A stretch of DNA of 64,000 nucleotides from Chitinophaga polysaccharea (GTDB taxonomy: Bacteria > Bacteroidota > Bacteroidia > Chitinophagales > Chitinophagaceae): the NCBI RefSeq assembly GCF_902150045.1, contig NZ_CABFVU010000001.1, positions 2,666,001 to 2,730,000 of the forward strand, in the 5' to 3' direction. A program made the position numbers and the translations under genes. The notes beneath the pieces are model-generated. The model was given only the letters and a program-made list of their open reading frames with translations. It did not search any database and was not told the DNA's origin. This document shows positions 8,896 through 18,120 of this stretch, piece after piece (within the stretch, counting starts at the first letter, position 1; every line of letters begins with the position of its first letter).

Positions 8896-11172
8896 ATGAA
8901 GATTAGAACCCTGCTTTTTGTTACTTCTTATCCGCCCCGTGAATGTGGGATTGCAACTTTTGCGCAAGACCTGGTGAATGCAATGAATAAGAACTTTACC
9001 GGGAATATGAATATTGAGGTGGCTGCATTGGAAGAATCGGGGAAACCCGCCAATGCGAAGGAAGCACCTGTCACTTATTCGGTAAACCCATTCGATATTG
9101 ACAATTGTATTGATTTTGCGCAGAAAATAAATGAAAATGATAAAATAGACCTGGTTTGTTTTGAACATGAATTTGGCCTGTATGGAGGAGAATATGGACA
9201 TAATCTCCTGGCCATGTTATCGTTACTGGACAAACCTTTTGTGGTGAGGTTCCATACCGTGTTGCCTTACCCGGATAATAAATGCACTAAAGTAGTAAGC
9301 CTTATCAGCGCCCTTGCGGCAAAGGTGATTGTAATGACCCGCTCATCTGCAGATTTATTGCAGGATGTATACCATGTACCGGCAGAAAAGATTGTACACA
9401 TCCCGCACGGCACCCATGCCCATATCGTGGAAGATGTACAGGCACTGAAAAAACAGTATAATGTGGAAGGGCGGATGGTGCTGAGCACCTTTGGCCTTCT
9501 CAGCGAAAATAAAGGTATAGAAACAGGTATCCGGGCAATGAAAGACATTGTGAAACAATATCCCGATGCCATTTACCTGGTGCTTGGGAAAACCCATCCC
9601 GTGATATGCGCCAGGGAAGGGGAAAAATACCGGGAATCACTGGAAAGCCTGGTGAAGGAACTGGGCCTGGAAAAGAATGTGAGATTCGTGAATAATTATC
9701 TCTCCCTCAAGACTTTACTCGACTATCTGTCACTTACCGATATATATCTTTTTACATCCAAAGACCCGCACCAGGCTGTAAGCGGCACCTTTGTTTACGC
9801 CATGAGCGCAGGTTGCGCAGTGATTTCCACTTCCTTTGTACAGGCCCGCGAAATGCTGGAAAACGGGGTGGGTTGCCTGGTGGATTTTAATAATCCGGAA
9901 CAAATAGCAGCCTGCGCACTCGAATTGCTCGGTAACCCCGCATTGCGCGAGGAAATGAGCCGGTTAGCCATTGAAAAAACACGCAACTCTATCTGGGAAA
10001 ATGTAGCCATTGCACACATGAGCGTGATCAGTGAAGCGCTGGCGGAAGATAAGATCCTGCCAAACCTGCCCCCGCCTTACCTGGATCATATAGATCGTAT
10101 GACAGATGAAGTGGGAATGCTGCAGTTCTCCAGGCACGATATCCCTGATCCTGCATTTGGATACACACTGGACGACAACGCAAGGGCGCTTATTGCTACC
10201 TGTATGTACGCCAGTGAATTGAAATCCACTAGTTTCGTGAACGCGCTGACCCGCAAATACATCGATTTTATCCGCTACTGCCAGCAGCCTTCAGGCAACT
10301 TCCTCAATTATGTGGATGTTGGTGGCGCATTCAATAAAATGAATGATGAAGTAAACCTGGAAGACGCCAATGGCCGCGCTGTATGGGCATTAGGCTACGC
10401 CCTCGCTTCGCACCGGCACCTCCCTTTTGATGCCGTACAGGATGTATTGGCCATATTTAACAAGTGCTTCAGCTGGATAGGATCATTGAATTCACCCAGG
10501 GCAATGGCCTTCACCATAAAAGGCCTGTATTATTTCCTTAGCTACAAGCCCGGCGATAAGGCGACCATGGAAATTCTGCAGCGTCTGGCAGCAAAATTGT
10601 ATGAACGTTATAAACAGGAGGCAGATGAAAACTGGCATTGGTATGAATCCTATCTTACTTACGGTAATGCTGTGCTGCCTGAAGCCATGATGATGGCCTA
10701 CCAGGTAACCGGAATAGAAGCATACCGTCAGACAGCAGAGAACAGCCTCGCTTTCCTGTGCAGCAAAACCTTCACAGACAGCCATATGAAGGTGATCAGT
10801 AATAAAACCTGGTACCACAGGAACAGTACCGGTGAACAGGAAGACGGGGGAGAGCAGTCAATCGAAGTTGCATATACCATGCTGGCATTGAATACGTTTT
10901 ACAACACCACAAAAAATAATTCATATCTGGAAAAAATGCGTTTGGCATTCAGTTGGTATTTGGGTAATAATCACCTTAAACAACTTGTTTATAATCCATT
11001 AACTTACGGTTGTTATGATGGCCTGGAGAAAAATAATATAAACCAGAACCAGGGCGCCGAGTCTACCGTATGTTACCTGATTGCCAGATTATTAATGGAA
11101 CAATGGAACAAGCATAAGTATGTTAGACCAAAACAAAACAGCCTGGCGCCAGTCCGACTCGGCTACAACTGA
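8896..11172 (+). CDS. GT4-type glycosyltransferase fused to a C-terminal helical (six-hairpin-like) domain
   Basis: A 758-aa protein. Residues 1 to about 390 form a GT-B glycosyltransferase of family GT4: N-terminal TSYPPRECGIATFAQDL, the sugar-nucleotide-binding half with LSTFGLLSENKGIETGI and the H-x-AVSGTF/E-type donor-site region near residues 295-320. Residues from about 395 to 758 are a separate alpha-helical domain rich in Trp, Tyr and His (SRHDIPDPAFGYTLDDNARA, EDGGEQSIEVAYTMLA), which resembles the alpha/alpha-barrel fold of some glycoside hydrolases. It probably adds a sugar such as mannose or glucose to a glycan or lipid, with the second domain binding or trimming it. No membrane segment is seen. 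The next gene starts 7 bases after the stop. Confidence 0.8.
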   Translation: MKIRTLLFVTSYPPRECGIATFAQDLVNAMNKNFTGNMNIEVAALEESGKPANAKEAPVTYSVNPFDIDNCIDFAQKINENDKIDLVCFEHEFGLYGGEYGHNLLAMLSLLDKPFVVRFHTVLPYPDNKCTKVVSLISALAAKVIVMTRSSADLLQDVYHVPAEKIVHIPHGTHAHIVEDVQALKKQYNVEGRMVLSTFGLLSENKGIETGIRAMKDIVKQYPDAIYLVLGKTHPVICAREGEKYRESLESLVKELGLEKNVRFVNNYLSLKTLLDYLSLTDIYLFTSKDPHQAVSGTFVYAMSAGCAVISTSFVQAREMLENGVGCLVDFNNPEQIAACALELLGNPALREEMSRLAIEKTRNSIWENVAIAHMSVISEALAEDKILPNLPPPYLDHIDRMTDEVGMLQFSRHDIPDPAFGYTLDDNARALIATCMYASELKSTSFVNALTRKYIDFIRYCQQPSGNFLNYVDVGGAFNKMNDEVNLEDANGRAVWALGYALASHRHLPFDAVQDVLAIFNKCFSWIGSLNSPRAMAFTIKGLYYFLSYKPGDKATMEILQRLAAKLYERYKQEADENWHWYESYLTYGNAVLPEAMMMAYQVTGIEAYRQTAENSLAFLCSKTFTDSHMKVISNKTWYHRNSTGEQEDGGEQSIEVAYTMLALNTFYNTTKNNSYLEKMRLAFSWYLGNNHLKQLVYNPLTYGCYDGLEKNNINQNQGAESTVCYLIARLLMEQWNKHKYVRPKQNSLAPVRLGYN

Positions 11173-11179
11173 CAATAGC

Positions 11180-11548
11180 ATGAAGTATCCCAGTATATTG
11201 ATTATAGACGATGAGCCTGATATATGCAGATTATTGCAATTAACGCTTGTACGTCATGGATATAGTGTCAAATATGTACATGAACTGGGGGAGGGGATGA
11301 GATCCATTTTCAAACATCAGCCCGACCTCCTGTTCCTGGATATCCACCTGCCCGACGGATCGGGCCTGGAAGCATTGCCGGTGATCAAGGAACGTTGTCC
11401 CACGCTTCCCGTGATCACTATCAGTGCTTATGACAATGCCATGGAGAAACAAACCGCCCTTAAGGCTGGTGCTGCGTTTTTCCTGGCCAAACCTTTCAGC
11501 CTCAAAAATGTGGATGAACTGATGGGGAGTATCAAAATAACCAAATAA
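11180..11548 (+). CDS. Single-domain response regulator (CheY-like receiver)
   Basis: A 122-aa receiver domain without an output domain. The open frame begins at 11120 inside the glycosyltransferase gene, but the ATG at 11180 gives the standard receiver start MKYPSILIIDDEPDICRLL. The acidic pair (DDE), the phospho-acceptor Asp in LLFLDIHLPDGSG, the Ser of TISAYD and the Lys of FFLAKPF are all present. It lies 7 bases behind the glycosyltransferase stop and 79 bases before an NtrC-type regulator, so it may be an intermediate in a phosphorelay with the kinases encoded nearby on the minus strand. Confidence 0.88.
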   Translation: MKYPSILIIDDEPDICRLLQLTLVRHGYSVKYVHELGEGMRSIFKHQPDLLFLDIHLPDGSGLEALPVIKERCPTLPVITISAYDNAMEKQTALKAGAAFFLAKPFSLKNVDELMGSIKITK

Positions 11549-11627
11549 AAAGCTGAGAACGACTTTAGTTACAATCAGTAATTTTAACCAGCTATTCAGT
11601 TGCCAATTACCACTATATTAAAGAAGT

Positions 11628-13064
11628 ATGAAAAATATTCTAATTATAGACGACGAAATTAACATCTGTACATTACTGAGTAAATTTCTCGGGAAACACG
11701 GTTTTGATGTAGATACCACCATGACAGGCGGTGCTGCACTCAAAATGCTGAAGGAAAAAACCTATGACCTTGTACTGTGCGACTACAGGCTGAAGGACAC
11801 AGATGGCGCACAATTACTGCAGGATATCCACCAGATAAATCCTTCTACCATTGTTATCATTATTACCGGTTATACAGATGTAAGAGTGGCTGTGGAAATG
11901 GTGAAAAACGGTGCATACGATTATCTTTCCAAACCCTTGTACCCTGATGAGATCCTGAACCTCGTACACAAAGCCTTTGCCCATAAAGAGGCCGAACAGG
12001 AAAGACGAGCCTCCAGACCAGTGGAGTCTGGCAGCGAGCCTGAAGTAGTACGGGAAACATTACTGTCGCGTAACCAGGACGACAAGAACAATAAGTATGT
12101 TTATGGAGAAAGCGAAGGAGCAAAAGAGCTGATAAGACAGATCAAACTGGTGGCGCCTACTGATTATAGTGTCATCATTTTTGGGGAAACCGGGACCGGT
12201 AAGGAATCCGTAGCCCATCTTATCCATCATCACAGTAAAAGAAGCCAGCAACCATTTGTGGCGCTTGATTGTGGCAGCCTCTCCAAGGAGCTGGCGGCCA
12301 GCGAATTGTTTGGTCATGAAAAAGGCTCATTTACCGGCGCTATCAATACCAAAATAGGCGCCTTCGAACAGGCACAGGGCGGTACCCTTTTCCTCGATGA
12401 AATCTCTAATTTATCATACGATATACAGGTAGCCCTGCTGCGTGTGCTGCAGGAAAAAGTGATACGCAGGGTGGGTAGCTTAAAGGAAGTACCGATTGAT
12501 GTACGCATCATAGTAGCTTCCAATGAAAAGCTCTCCGAATCAGTACAGCGTGGCAAATTCAGGGAAGACCTTTTCCATCGTCTGAATGAATTCACTATTT
12601 ATATTCCGCCTTTAAGAGAGCGTCGGGAAGATCTTCCACTGTTCACCACCGCTTTTGTAAACCAGGTGGAAAGAGAACTGGATAAATCATGTGGTAAAAT
12701 TTCTTCTGAAGTGTGGGATTGCTTCCAGCAATACAACTGGCCAGGTAATATCCGTGAATTGAAAAATGTGATCAGGAGAGCCTGTTTACTTACGCCGGAA
12801 ATGGAAGATATTACCATGATAGCATTACCCCTGGAAATGAAGGAATCATTTAACCAGGTTCCGGAGGAAGTGCATGTATCCGGTGAACTGGCGCTTATCT
12901 CCAATGATAATGACCTTAAAACAGTAGCGCTGCAGGCAGAATACAATAAGATTATAAATGTGCTGAAAGAAGTGAAGTATAATAAAACAAAAGCAGCGCA
13001 GGTATTGAATATAGATCGTAAAACCCTCTATAATAAATTGAGGTTGCTGAATATAAATTACTGA
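11628..13064 (+). CDS. NtrC-family sigma-54-dependent response regulator
   Basis: A 478-aa protein with three domains: receiver (about 1-115, phospho-acceptor Asp in LVLCDYRLKDTDG), sigma-54 interaction AAA+ domain (about 160-395, Walker A GETGTGKES, Walker B GGTLFLDEI) and a Fis-type helix-turn-helix (about 440-478, NKTKAAQVLNIDRKTLYNKL). It should activate RNA polymerase bound at -24/-12 promoters after phosphorylation. The L1 loop reads GSFTGA where the family consensus is GAFTGA. No cognate kinase is encoded on the same strand; candidates lie just downstream on the minus strand. Confidence 0.93.
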   Translation: MKNILIIDDEINICTLLSKFLGKHGFDVDTTMTGGAALKMLKEKTYDLVLCDYRLKDTDGAQLLQDIHQINPSTIVIIITGYTDVRVAVEMVKNGAYDYLSKPLYPDEILNLVHKAFAHKEAEQERRASRPVESGSEPEVVRETLLSRNQDDKNNKYVYGESEGAKELIRQIKLVAPTDYSVIIFGETGTGKESVAHLIHHHSKRSQQPFVALDCGSLSKELAASELFGHEKGSFTGAINTKIGAFEQAQGGTLFLDEISNLSYDIQVALLRVLQEKVIRRVGSLKEVPIDVRIIVASNEKLSESVQRGKFREDLFHRLNEFTIYIPPLRERREDLPLFTTAFVNQVERELDKSCGKISSEVWDCFQQYNWPGNIRELKNVIRRACLLTPEMEDITMIALPLEMKESFNQVPEEVHVSGELALISNDNDLKTVALQAEYNKIINVLKEVKYNKTKAAQVLNIDRKTLYNKLRLLNINY

Positions 13065-13078
13065 TCATGTTTTCTTTT

Positions 13079-13110
13079 ATTTCCCGGTAAACGCCTGTTT
13101 GCCGGGAAAT
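13079..13110. terminator. Bidirectional terminator between convergent regulator genes
   Basis: A 14-bp stem (13079-13092 with 13097-13110, one T-G wobble) and a 4-base loop lie between the converging NtrC-type gene and the hybrid kinase gene. A and T bases flank both sides. Confidence 0.7.
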
Positions 13111-13114
13111 GAAT

Positions 13115-14557
13115 TTATCCCAGTACCGGAATAGCTATCGTAAACACTGACCCCTTTCCCTGCTCACTATCCACGTGTATCGTTCCTTTGTGGTTTAATA
13201 GGATATTTTGTGTGCTGGTAAGCCCCAGCCCGGTGCCTTTCGCCTTACTGGTATAGAAAGGATCAAATAAACGCGCCAGTTTGTCTTCCGCAATGCCGGA
13301 ACCGTTATCCCGGATCATCAGTTTCACCTTGTCCTGGCTAAGCGCGGTAGTGATGGTAAGTACACCTTTCCCCGGTACCATTGCCTCAATGGCGTTGATA
13401 ATAATATTCAGGAATGCAATAACTACTTTTTCCTCGTCTGCATTGATCATTACATCAGGTGCTACCAGGTTCTTTTCCACCCGCATTTCATTTAATTGCA
13501 GCCGGTCGTTGGATAGTAACAATGCTTTTTCTATCAGTGCATTGATCCCGTGCGGCTCCACATGCAGCTCAATCATGCGGGTACTGTGCAGCAGTTCTGT
13601 GATCAGCTGGTTAATCCGGGTACAGTTACGCTCAATGATATCTGTATACATCAGCGTATCATCATTAGCCACCACCTGCTCTTCTTCCTTAAACTGGCTT
13701 ACCGCCAGCAGGATGTTAGTCAGCGGATTTCTCACCTCATGGGCAATCACCCTGGCAATGCGACCGGTGATCACAAACTTTTCCTGGTGTTGTTTCTCCT
13801 GTTCTTCCCTTTTTTTATCTGTAATGTCCTGGATCACGCAAAGAAATATTTGTGCGGCTTCATCCAGCATTACTGCATTGATCAGCACTACCAGTTTTTT
13901 GTTATCTTCAGTTCTGAAATCATATTCCTGTGAATTGGCGGTACCACTGTTACAGATGTTATCCAGGAAATTCTCACTTTGTTCTTTGGAAATAAAAAGA
14001 TCGCGCAGATGCAGTTTAAGTATTTGTTCCCTGCTGTAGTGAAGGGTTCTTAAGGCTGCGGGATTGGCGTCAATAATATTCCGGTCGCAATCGGCCAGTA
14101 CTATCAGGTCGTGCGCTTTTTCAAAAATGCCGTAGTATTTTTTTTCACTTTCTTCAATAGACCGGCGATGGTTAAATTCATCGAGCGCATAGCGGATGGA
14201 CCTCTCCAGCAGGTCGGCCGTCATTTCGCCTTTTACCAGGTAATCATAGGCACCTGCCTGCATGGCTTCCCGGTCAATATTATAATCCCCCTTCCCGGTA
14301 AGCATGATTACCGGTGGTTGATGAGGCATTTCGTTTAACCTGCGAAGAATATCTATACCGGTATTTAGTCCCAGCCGGTAATCTACAAGGAGCACATCAT
14401 GTGTGCTTTCTTCTATAGCCGCTAATCCTTTCTGGTAAGTGGATGCCCATTCCAATAAATATTGCCCGGGTGAAATATCTTGCAGTAATTCAGTTACGAG
14501 AAAGAAGTCATCTTCGTCATCGTCTATCATTAGAATGTGTATCGGGCGCTCGTTCAT
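13115..14557 (-). CDS. Receiver-PAS-histidine kinase
   Basis: A 480-aa soluble signalling protein. It has an N-terminal receiver (about 1-125, HILMIDDDEDD, phospho-acceptor Asp in DVLLVDYRLGLNTG, Lys in DYLVKGEM), a PAS domain (about 135-255, FEKAHDLIVLADCDRNII), a HisKA dimerisation domain with the phospho-accepting His in RVIAHEVRNPLTNI (about residue 275) and a HATPase domain (MIRDNGSGIAEDKL, TGLGLTSTQNIL). There is no membrane segment, so it senses an intracellular or relayed signal. Its receiver-first order suggests it is itself controlled by another kinase, perhaps the CHASE3 kinase encoded next to it. Target regulators could be the two receivers encoded upstream on the plus strand. Confidence 0.92.
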   Translation of the reverse strand: MNERPIHILMIDDDEDDFFLVTELLQDISPGQYLLEWASTYQKGLAAIEESTHDVLLVDYRLGLNTGIDILRRLNEMPHQPPVIMLTGKGDYNIDREAMQAGAYDYLVKGEMTADLLERSIRYALDEFNHRRSIEESEKKYYGIFEKAHDLIVLADCDRNIIDANPAALRTLHYSREQILKLHLRDLFISKEQSENFLDNICNSGTANSQEYDFRTEDNKKLVVLINAVMLDEAAQIFLCVIQDITDKKREEQEKQHQEKFVITGRIARVIAHEVRNPLTNILLAVSQFKEEEQVVANDDTLMYTDIIERNCTRINQLITELLHSTRMIELHVEPHGINALIEKALLLSNDRLQLNEMRVEKNLVAPDVMINADEEKVVIAFLNIIINAIEAMVPGKGVLTITTALSQDKVKLMIRDNGSGIAEDKLARLFDPFYTSKAKGTGLGLTSTQNILLNHKGTIHVDSEQGKGSVFTIAIPVLG

Positions 14558-14623
14558 CGTAAGAGATTAGAGAATTTGGCAATTAAAGACAAAAAATTAC
14601 AGCAATAACGGTGCTAAGCTTTA

Positions 14624-16063
14624 TTAATCAGCGGCTTCATTATTCCTGTTTCTGTGTTTTAACGGCAAAATAACAACAAAGGTGGCGCCCTTCCCCGGGT
14701 CGCCATAGGCTTGTATGAAACCGTTGTGACTGTCTACAATTTTTTTACAGATAGCCAGTCCGATACCTGTGCCCGAATATTCACTGATACCATGTAAGCG
14801 CTGGAAAATAAGAAATATCCGGTCGGCATAAGCCTGCTCAAAACCAATACCATTGTCCTCAATGCTAATACGGCAATAGCTGTCGTCCCAGCGGCTTTCC
14901 TTTACAATCCCCAATTCCTTCCCCAGTAGCAGCTGGTGATGGATATTGATTTTCAGGCGCCTGTCGGGGCTAGCAAATTTAATGGAATTGGCCAGCAGGT
15001 TCTGGAACAGCTGATGAAAAGAGGTGTCACTGCCTTCAATTACAGGCAGCTGGTCGTATTTTACCTGTACGTTCTTTTCCTCCAGTGTTACCTCCAGGTC
15101 GCTGATCACTTCCTGCAACAGCTTGTTCATGTCTACAGGAGTAATGCTCTCAGGGGTAATACGGCCCGCCCTGGAAAAAACCAGCAGATCATTGATCAGC
15201 ACCCGCATCCTCGAAACAGCAGATACCATACGGTCTATCAGCTGGATGGCATCCGGCGGCAGCTGCTCCTTATATTTTATCTGCAGCCGGTCGCTGAAGG
15301 TAGATATCTTGCGTAACGGCTCCTGCAGGTCGTGCGAAGCCACATAGGCGAATTGTTCCAGCTCCTGGTTGGTTTTGTTCAGCAGGGAAATATTCTGCTG
15401 CAGGTCGCGTTGGTACGATTTCATCCTGCTTTCAATATGCAGCTGCAATTTGAATTCCCGGGTTAAGGTGATATAGGAGTAAATACCTATCAGAATGGCT
15501 ACCAGTGATGAGATGAGGATCATAGGTACCCACATCACGGCAAAGAAATGAAACAGTTCCGATTTTTCCTGTACCAGGCTTTCTTCAATCCGGGTCATAT
15601 CACGCACCTTTTTATCAATAAGATCCATTGATTTTTCCCCTTCTTTCACTTTTGAAAGCTGTTTTACCTGCGTTGAATTTTCTCCGCCCATTTGCAGTTG
15701 CTGGTATTTGATAGCCAGTAACCGGCGAAGCGTATCCAGGTGCTTTTGCTGCGCCGGGTTGTCAGAGGTGATTTTCCGGAGCAGGAGATATTCCCTTTCA
15801 ATCCTGTTACTGCGTTCCTGCATACTGGGGTCAAGGAAGGAGCTGTCTTTCGTAAGCGTATATCCCCTGATGGCCGCCTCGGCCTCCTTAAGCTGCCGGG
15901 TGATCACTTCCAGCCGCTTGGATACCTCAATGGCATGATTCAGCCGGCCGGCATTATCCAGCAGGTTCTTGGCCACCAGGTAAGAAAATACGGAGGCGGC
16001 CACGATGACCGTAAATGCGAGGAAAAAACCTAGGCGTATTTTTTTGTGTACCGAAAAATGCAT
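14624..16063 (-). CDS. CHASE3-domain membrane histidine kinase
   Basis: A 479-aa sensor kinase from the chosen ATG at 16063; the open frame reaches 16096, but the 11 extra residues precede the typical basic-then-hydrophobic start MHFSVHKKIRLGFFLAF. The order is TM1 (about 10-32), periplasmic CHASE3-type helical sensor (LKEAEAAIRGYTLTKDSSFL), TM2 (about 175-197), a coiled coil, HisKA with YVASHDLQEPLRKI and HATPase (ISIEDNGIGFEQ, GTGIGLAICKKIV). CHASE3 domains sense extracytoplasmic cues of mostly unknown nature. It lies 66 bases upstream of the receiver-PAS kinase on the same strand, so the two may be an operon. Confidence 0.9.
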   Translation of the reverse strand: MHFSVHKKIRLGFFLAFTVIVAASVFSYLVAKNLLDNAGRLNHAIEVSKRLEVITRQLKEAEAAIRGYTLTKDSSFLDPSMQERSNRIEREYLLLRKITSDNPAQQKHLDTLRRLLAIKYQQLQMGGENSTQVKQLSKVKEGEKSMDLIDKKVRDMTRIEESLVQEKSELFHFFAVMWVPMILISSLVAILIGIYSYITLTREFKLQLHIESRMKSYQRDLQQNISLLNKTNQELEQFAYVASHDLQEPLRKISTFSDRLQIKYKEQLPPDAIQLIDRMVSAVSRMRVLINDLLVFSRAGRITPESITPVDMNKLLQEVISDLEVTLEEKNVQVKYDQLPVIEGSDTSFHQLFQNLLANSIKFASPDRRLKINIHHQLLLGKELGIVKESRWDDSYCRISIEDNGIGFEQAYADRIFLIFQRLHGISEYSGTGIGLAICKKIVDSHNGFIQAYGDPGKGATFVVILPLKHRNRNNEAAD

Positions 16064-16362
16064 CTGTATGTATAAGATATTGAGAAAGCATTTCAAGTTA
16101 CTATTTATGTGTGAATTTCAATACTAAAAAGTACCATTTTCCGCGAACGCCTTTCTGAGCAACATATTCCACAGAATGACGGTAAATTCTACAAGCCCTG
16201 CGAACACAGCTGGCCAACAATTACTGCAGAGACGGAGCGGTGTTGTAATGCCCTGTGGTAGCGGGTTTTAGAACCAGCTTTTTGTGATAAAAACAGCGCT
16301 TCCCGCTAGTGGAATGAACTTTGGATAACTAATAGTAATCTTAACAAGTAAAACTATGAGTT

Positions 16363-16590
16363 ATGAATAACCCGGATAAAAATAAACAGCCCATTCCTGA
16401 TCCAACGCCCGAAAAACAACAGCCGGGAAAGGAAGACCCACCGCCTGTTCAGCCACCGCCTGACAAGCCGGAAATTGAGCCCATTCCCCGGGAAATACCG
16501 GACAGGGATACGCCTCATACACCTGCCAATCCGCAGGCCACCGGGGAACAGGAACAAGCTTTTAAAAAACAATCACCTGATAAACATTAA
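16363..16590 (+). CDS. Small hydrophilic proline-rich protein, unknown function
   Basis: A 75-aa protein composed almost entirely of Pro, Glu, Asp, Lys and Gln (for example PDPTPEKQQPGKEDPPP), with no hydrophobic segment and no Cys or Trp. It is expected to be intrinsically disordered. It stands directly before a DUF892 ferritin-like protein and a general-stress SDR, so a role in desiccation or osmotic stress is plausible but is inference from context and composition only. The frame on the opposite strand (16354-16572) is rejected as a shadow because it is an Arg/Phe/Trp-rich translation of the same repeats. Confidence 0.6.
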   Translation: MNNPDKNKQPIPDPTPEKQQPGKEDPPPVQPPPDKPEIEPIPREIPDRDTPHTPANPQATGEQEQAFKKQSPDKH

Positions 16591-16620
16591 CCATTCTTTC
16601 ATCTAAAAAATTCTGTTACA

Positions 16621-17175
16621 ATGCCTACCACAAAATCAGCCAGCAATGGCACCGCCAGAAAAACAGGCAGTGAAAAAATGCCGGACTCCAAATTCCATGA
16701 ACTGTTTATGGATGAATTAAAAGACATCTACTGGGCAGAGAAAAACCTGGTAAAAGCCCTGCCTAAAATGCAGAAAGCCGCTACCTCAGAAGAGTTGAGC
16801 ACCTGTATTGGGAACCACCTGGAAGAAACAAAGGAACATGTAGCCAGGCTGGAACAGGTGTTTGAATTACTGGGTAAAAAACCCCAGGCAAAGAAATGTG
16901 AAGCTATGGAAGGACTGATCGCCGAAGGACAGGAAGTAGTAGCTGATACCGACGAAGATAGCGCCGTGAGAGATGCCGGTATTATCATCGCCTCCCAGAA
17001 AATTGAACACTACGAAATATCTGCATACGGCAGCTTACGCACACTTGCCAATGTAATGGGACATTCCCAGGTGGCTAAACTGCTGGAGCAAACACTGAAG
17101 GAAGAAAAGAATGCTGACAGCCTGCTCTCAGAGGTAGCTGAATCTACTGTAAACGAGGAAGCTGCAGCCGAGTAG
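16621..17175 (+). CDS. DUF892 ferritin-like protein (YciE/YciF family)
   Basis: A 184-aa four-helix protein. After a low-complexity N-terminus (about 25 residues) comes the family core FHELFMDELKDIYWAEKNLVKALPKM, followed by paired E-x-x-H-type motifs (LEETKEHVARLE, QKIEHYEISAYGSL) that in this fold bind a di-metal centre. Proteins of this family are induced by stress in enterobacteria, but their biochemical role is not settled. It follows the proline-rich small gene by 30 bases and is closed by a terminator at 17215-17242. Confidence 0.9.
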   Translation: MPTTKSASNGTARKTGSEKMPDSKFHELFMDELKDIYWAEKNLVKALPKMQKAATSEELSTCIGNHLEETKEHVARLEQVFELLGKKPQAKKCEAMEGLIAEGQEVVADTDEDSAVRDAGIIIASQKIEHYEISAYGSLRTLANVMGHSQVAKLLEQTLKEEKNADSLLSEVAESTVNEEAAAE

Positions 17176-17214
17176 GTTAACGGAGTTTGTATAATTGTTA
17201 ATGGAAACTGCAAG

Positions 17215-17242
17215 GTCCCTGTTATATGCAGGGACTTTTTTT
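17215..17242 (+). terminator. Intrinsic terminator after the DUF892 gene
   Basis: A 7-bp stem GTCCCTG/CAGGGAC (17215-17221 with 17229-17235), a 7-base loop and seven T residues. Confidence 0.85.
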
Positions 17243-17253
17243 AACCCGATGAT

Positions 17254-18120
17254 ATGCAAAAAACGAATCCCAAAAAACCGGTAAGACCCGCACGGGAACA
17301 ATCAGTCCAACCCGGCCTCGAAGAGGCCATGGATCCGGCGCCGGTGTTTAAAAAGAACAGTCCGAAGAAAGGCAAACTGCACAATAAAGTGGCCCTTATC
17401 ACCGGCGGTGATAGCGGTATCGGCCGGGCCGTAGCGGTTGCTTTTGCTAAAGAAGGTGCAGATGTGGCCATTGCTTATTTTAACGAGCATACAGACGCAG
17501 AAACCACCTGCGAGCACATTTCCCTGGCAGGCCGGGAATGTATGCTTATTGCCGGCGATATCAGCAATGAAAAGCATTGTAATGATATCATAAAGCAGGT
17601 GATAAAGAAATTTAAGAAGATAGATATACTGGTGAATAATGCGGCAGTTCAATATCCGCAAAAAGGTATCGAAGATATAAGTGCCAGCCAGCTGCACAAA
17701 ACTTTTGAAACCAATATTTACCCGCATTTTTATCTTACCAAAGCAGCCCTTCCGTATTTACCCAAAGGCAGCAGTATTATTTGCACTACTTCCGTTACCG
17801 CTTACCGCGGCAGCAGCCACCTGATAGATTACAGCTCCACCAAGGGCGCTATCGTTTCTTTTGTGAGGTCGTTGTCGGCCTCCCTGTCGGAAAAAGGTAT
17901 CCGGGTAAATGGGGTGGCGCCGGGCCCTATCTGGACCCCGCTTATACCTGCTACCTTTACTGCAGACGAAGTGGCAAAATTTGGTACGGATGTACCCATG
18001 AAACGCACCGGTCAACCCGTGGAAGTAGCCCCCTGTTATGTATTCCTGGCCAGCGACGATGCCAGTTATATTACCGGCCAGATCCTGCATCCCAACGGAG
18101 GGGAGATCGTAAATGGTTAA
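17254..18120 (+). CDS. SDR-family oxidoreductase, general-stress type
   Basis: A 288-aa short-chain dehydrogenase with the N-terminal extension of about 45 residues (Pro/Lys-rich) that marks the YhdG/GSP39-like stress subgroup. It has the cofactor motif TGGDSGIGRA at about residue 50, the NNAA motif, the catalytic Ser in CTTSVTAYRGS and YSSTK with Tyr and Lys. It should reduce or oxidise an unidentified alcohol or carbonyl using NAD(P). It lies directly before topoisomerase IB: the two frames overlap by 8 bases (18113-18120), which points to translational coupling. Confidence 0.9.
   Translation: MQKTNPKKPVRPAREQSVQPGLEEAMDPAPVFKKNSPKKGKLHNKVALITGGDSGIGRAVAVAFAKEGADVAIAYFNEHTDAETTCEHISLAGRECMLIAGDISNEKHCNDIIKQVIKKFKKIDILVNNAAVQYPQKGIEDISASQLHKTFETNIYPHFYLTKAALPYLPKGSSIICTTSVTAYRGSSHLIDYSSTKGAIVSFVRSLSASLSEKGIRVNGVAPGPIWTPLIPATFTADEVAKFGTDVPMKRTGQPVEVAPCYVFLASDDASYITGQILHPNGGEIVNG

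Noticed and set aside
13281..14039. A 252-codon plus-strand frame inside the receiver-PAS kinase gene
   Set aside because: Ser/Ile/Leu-rich shadow of a gene with complete kinase motifs.
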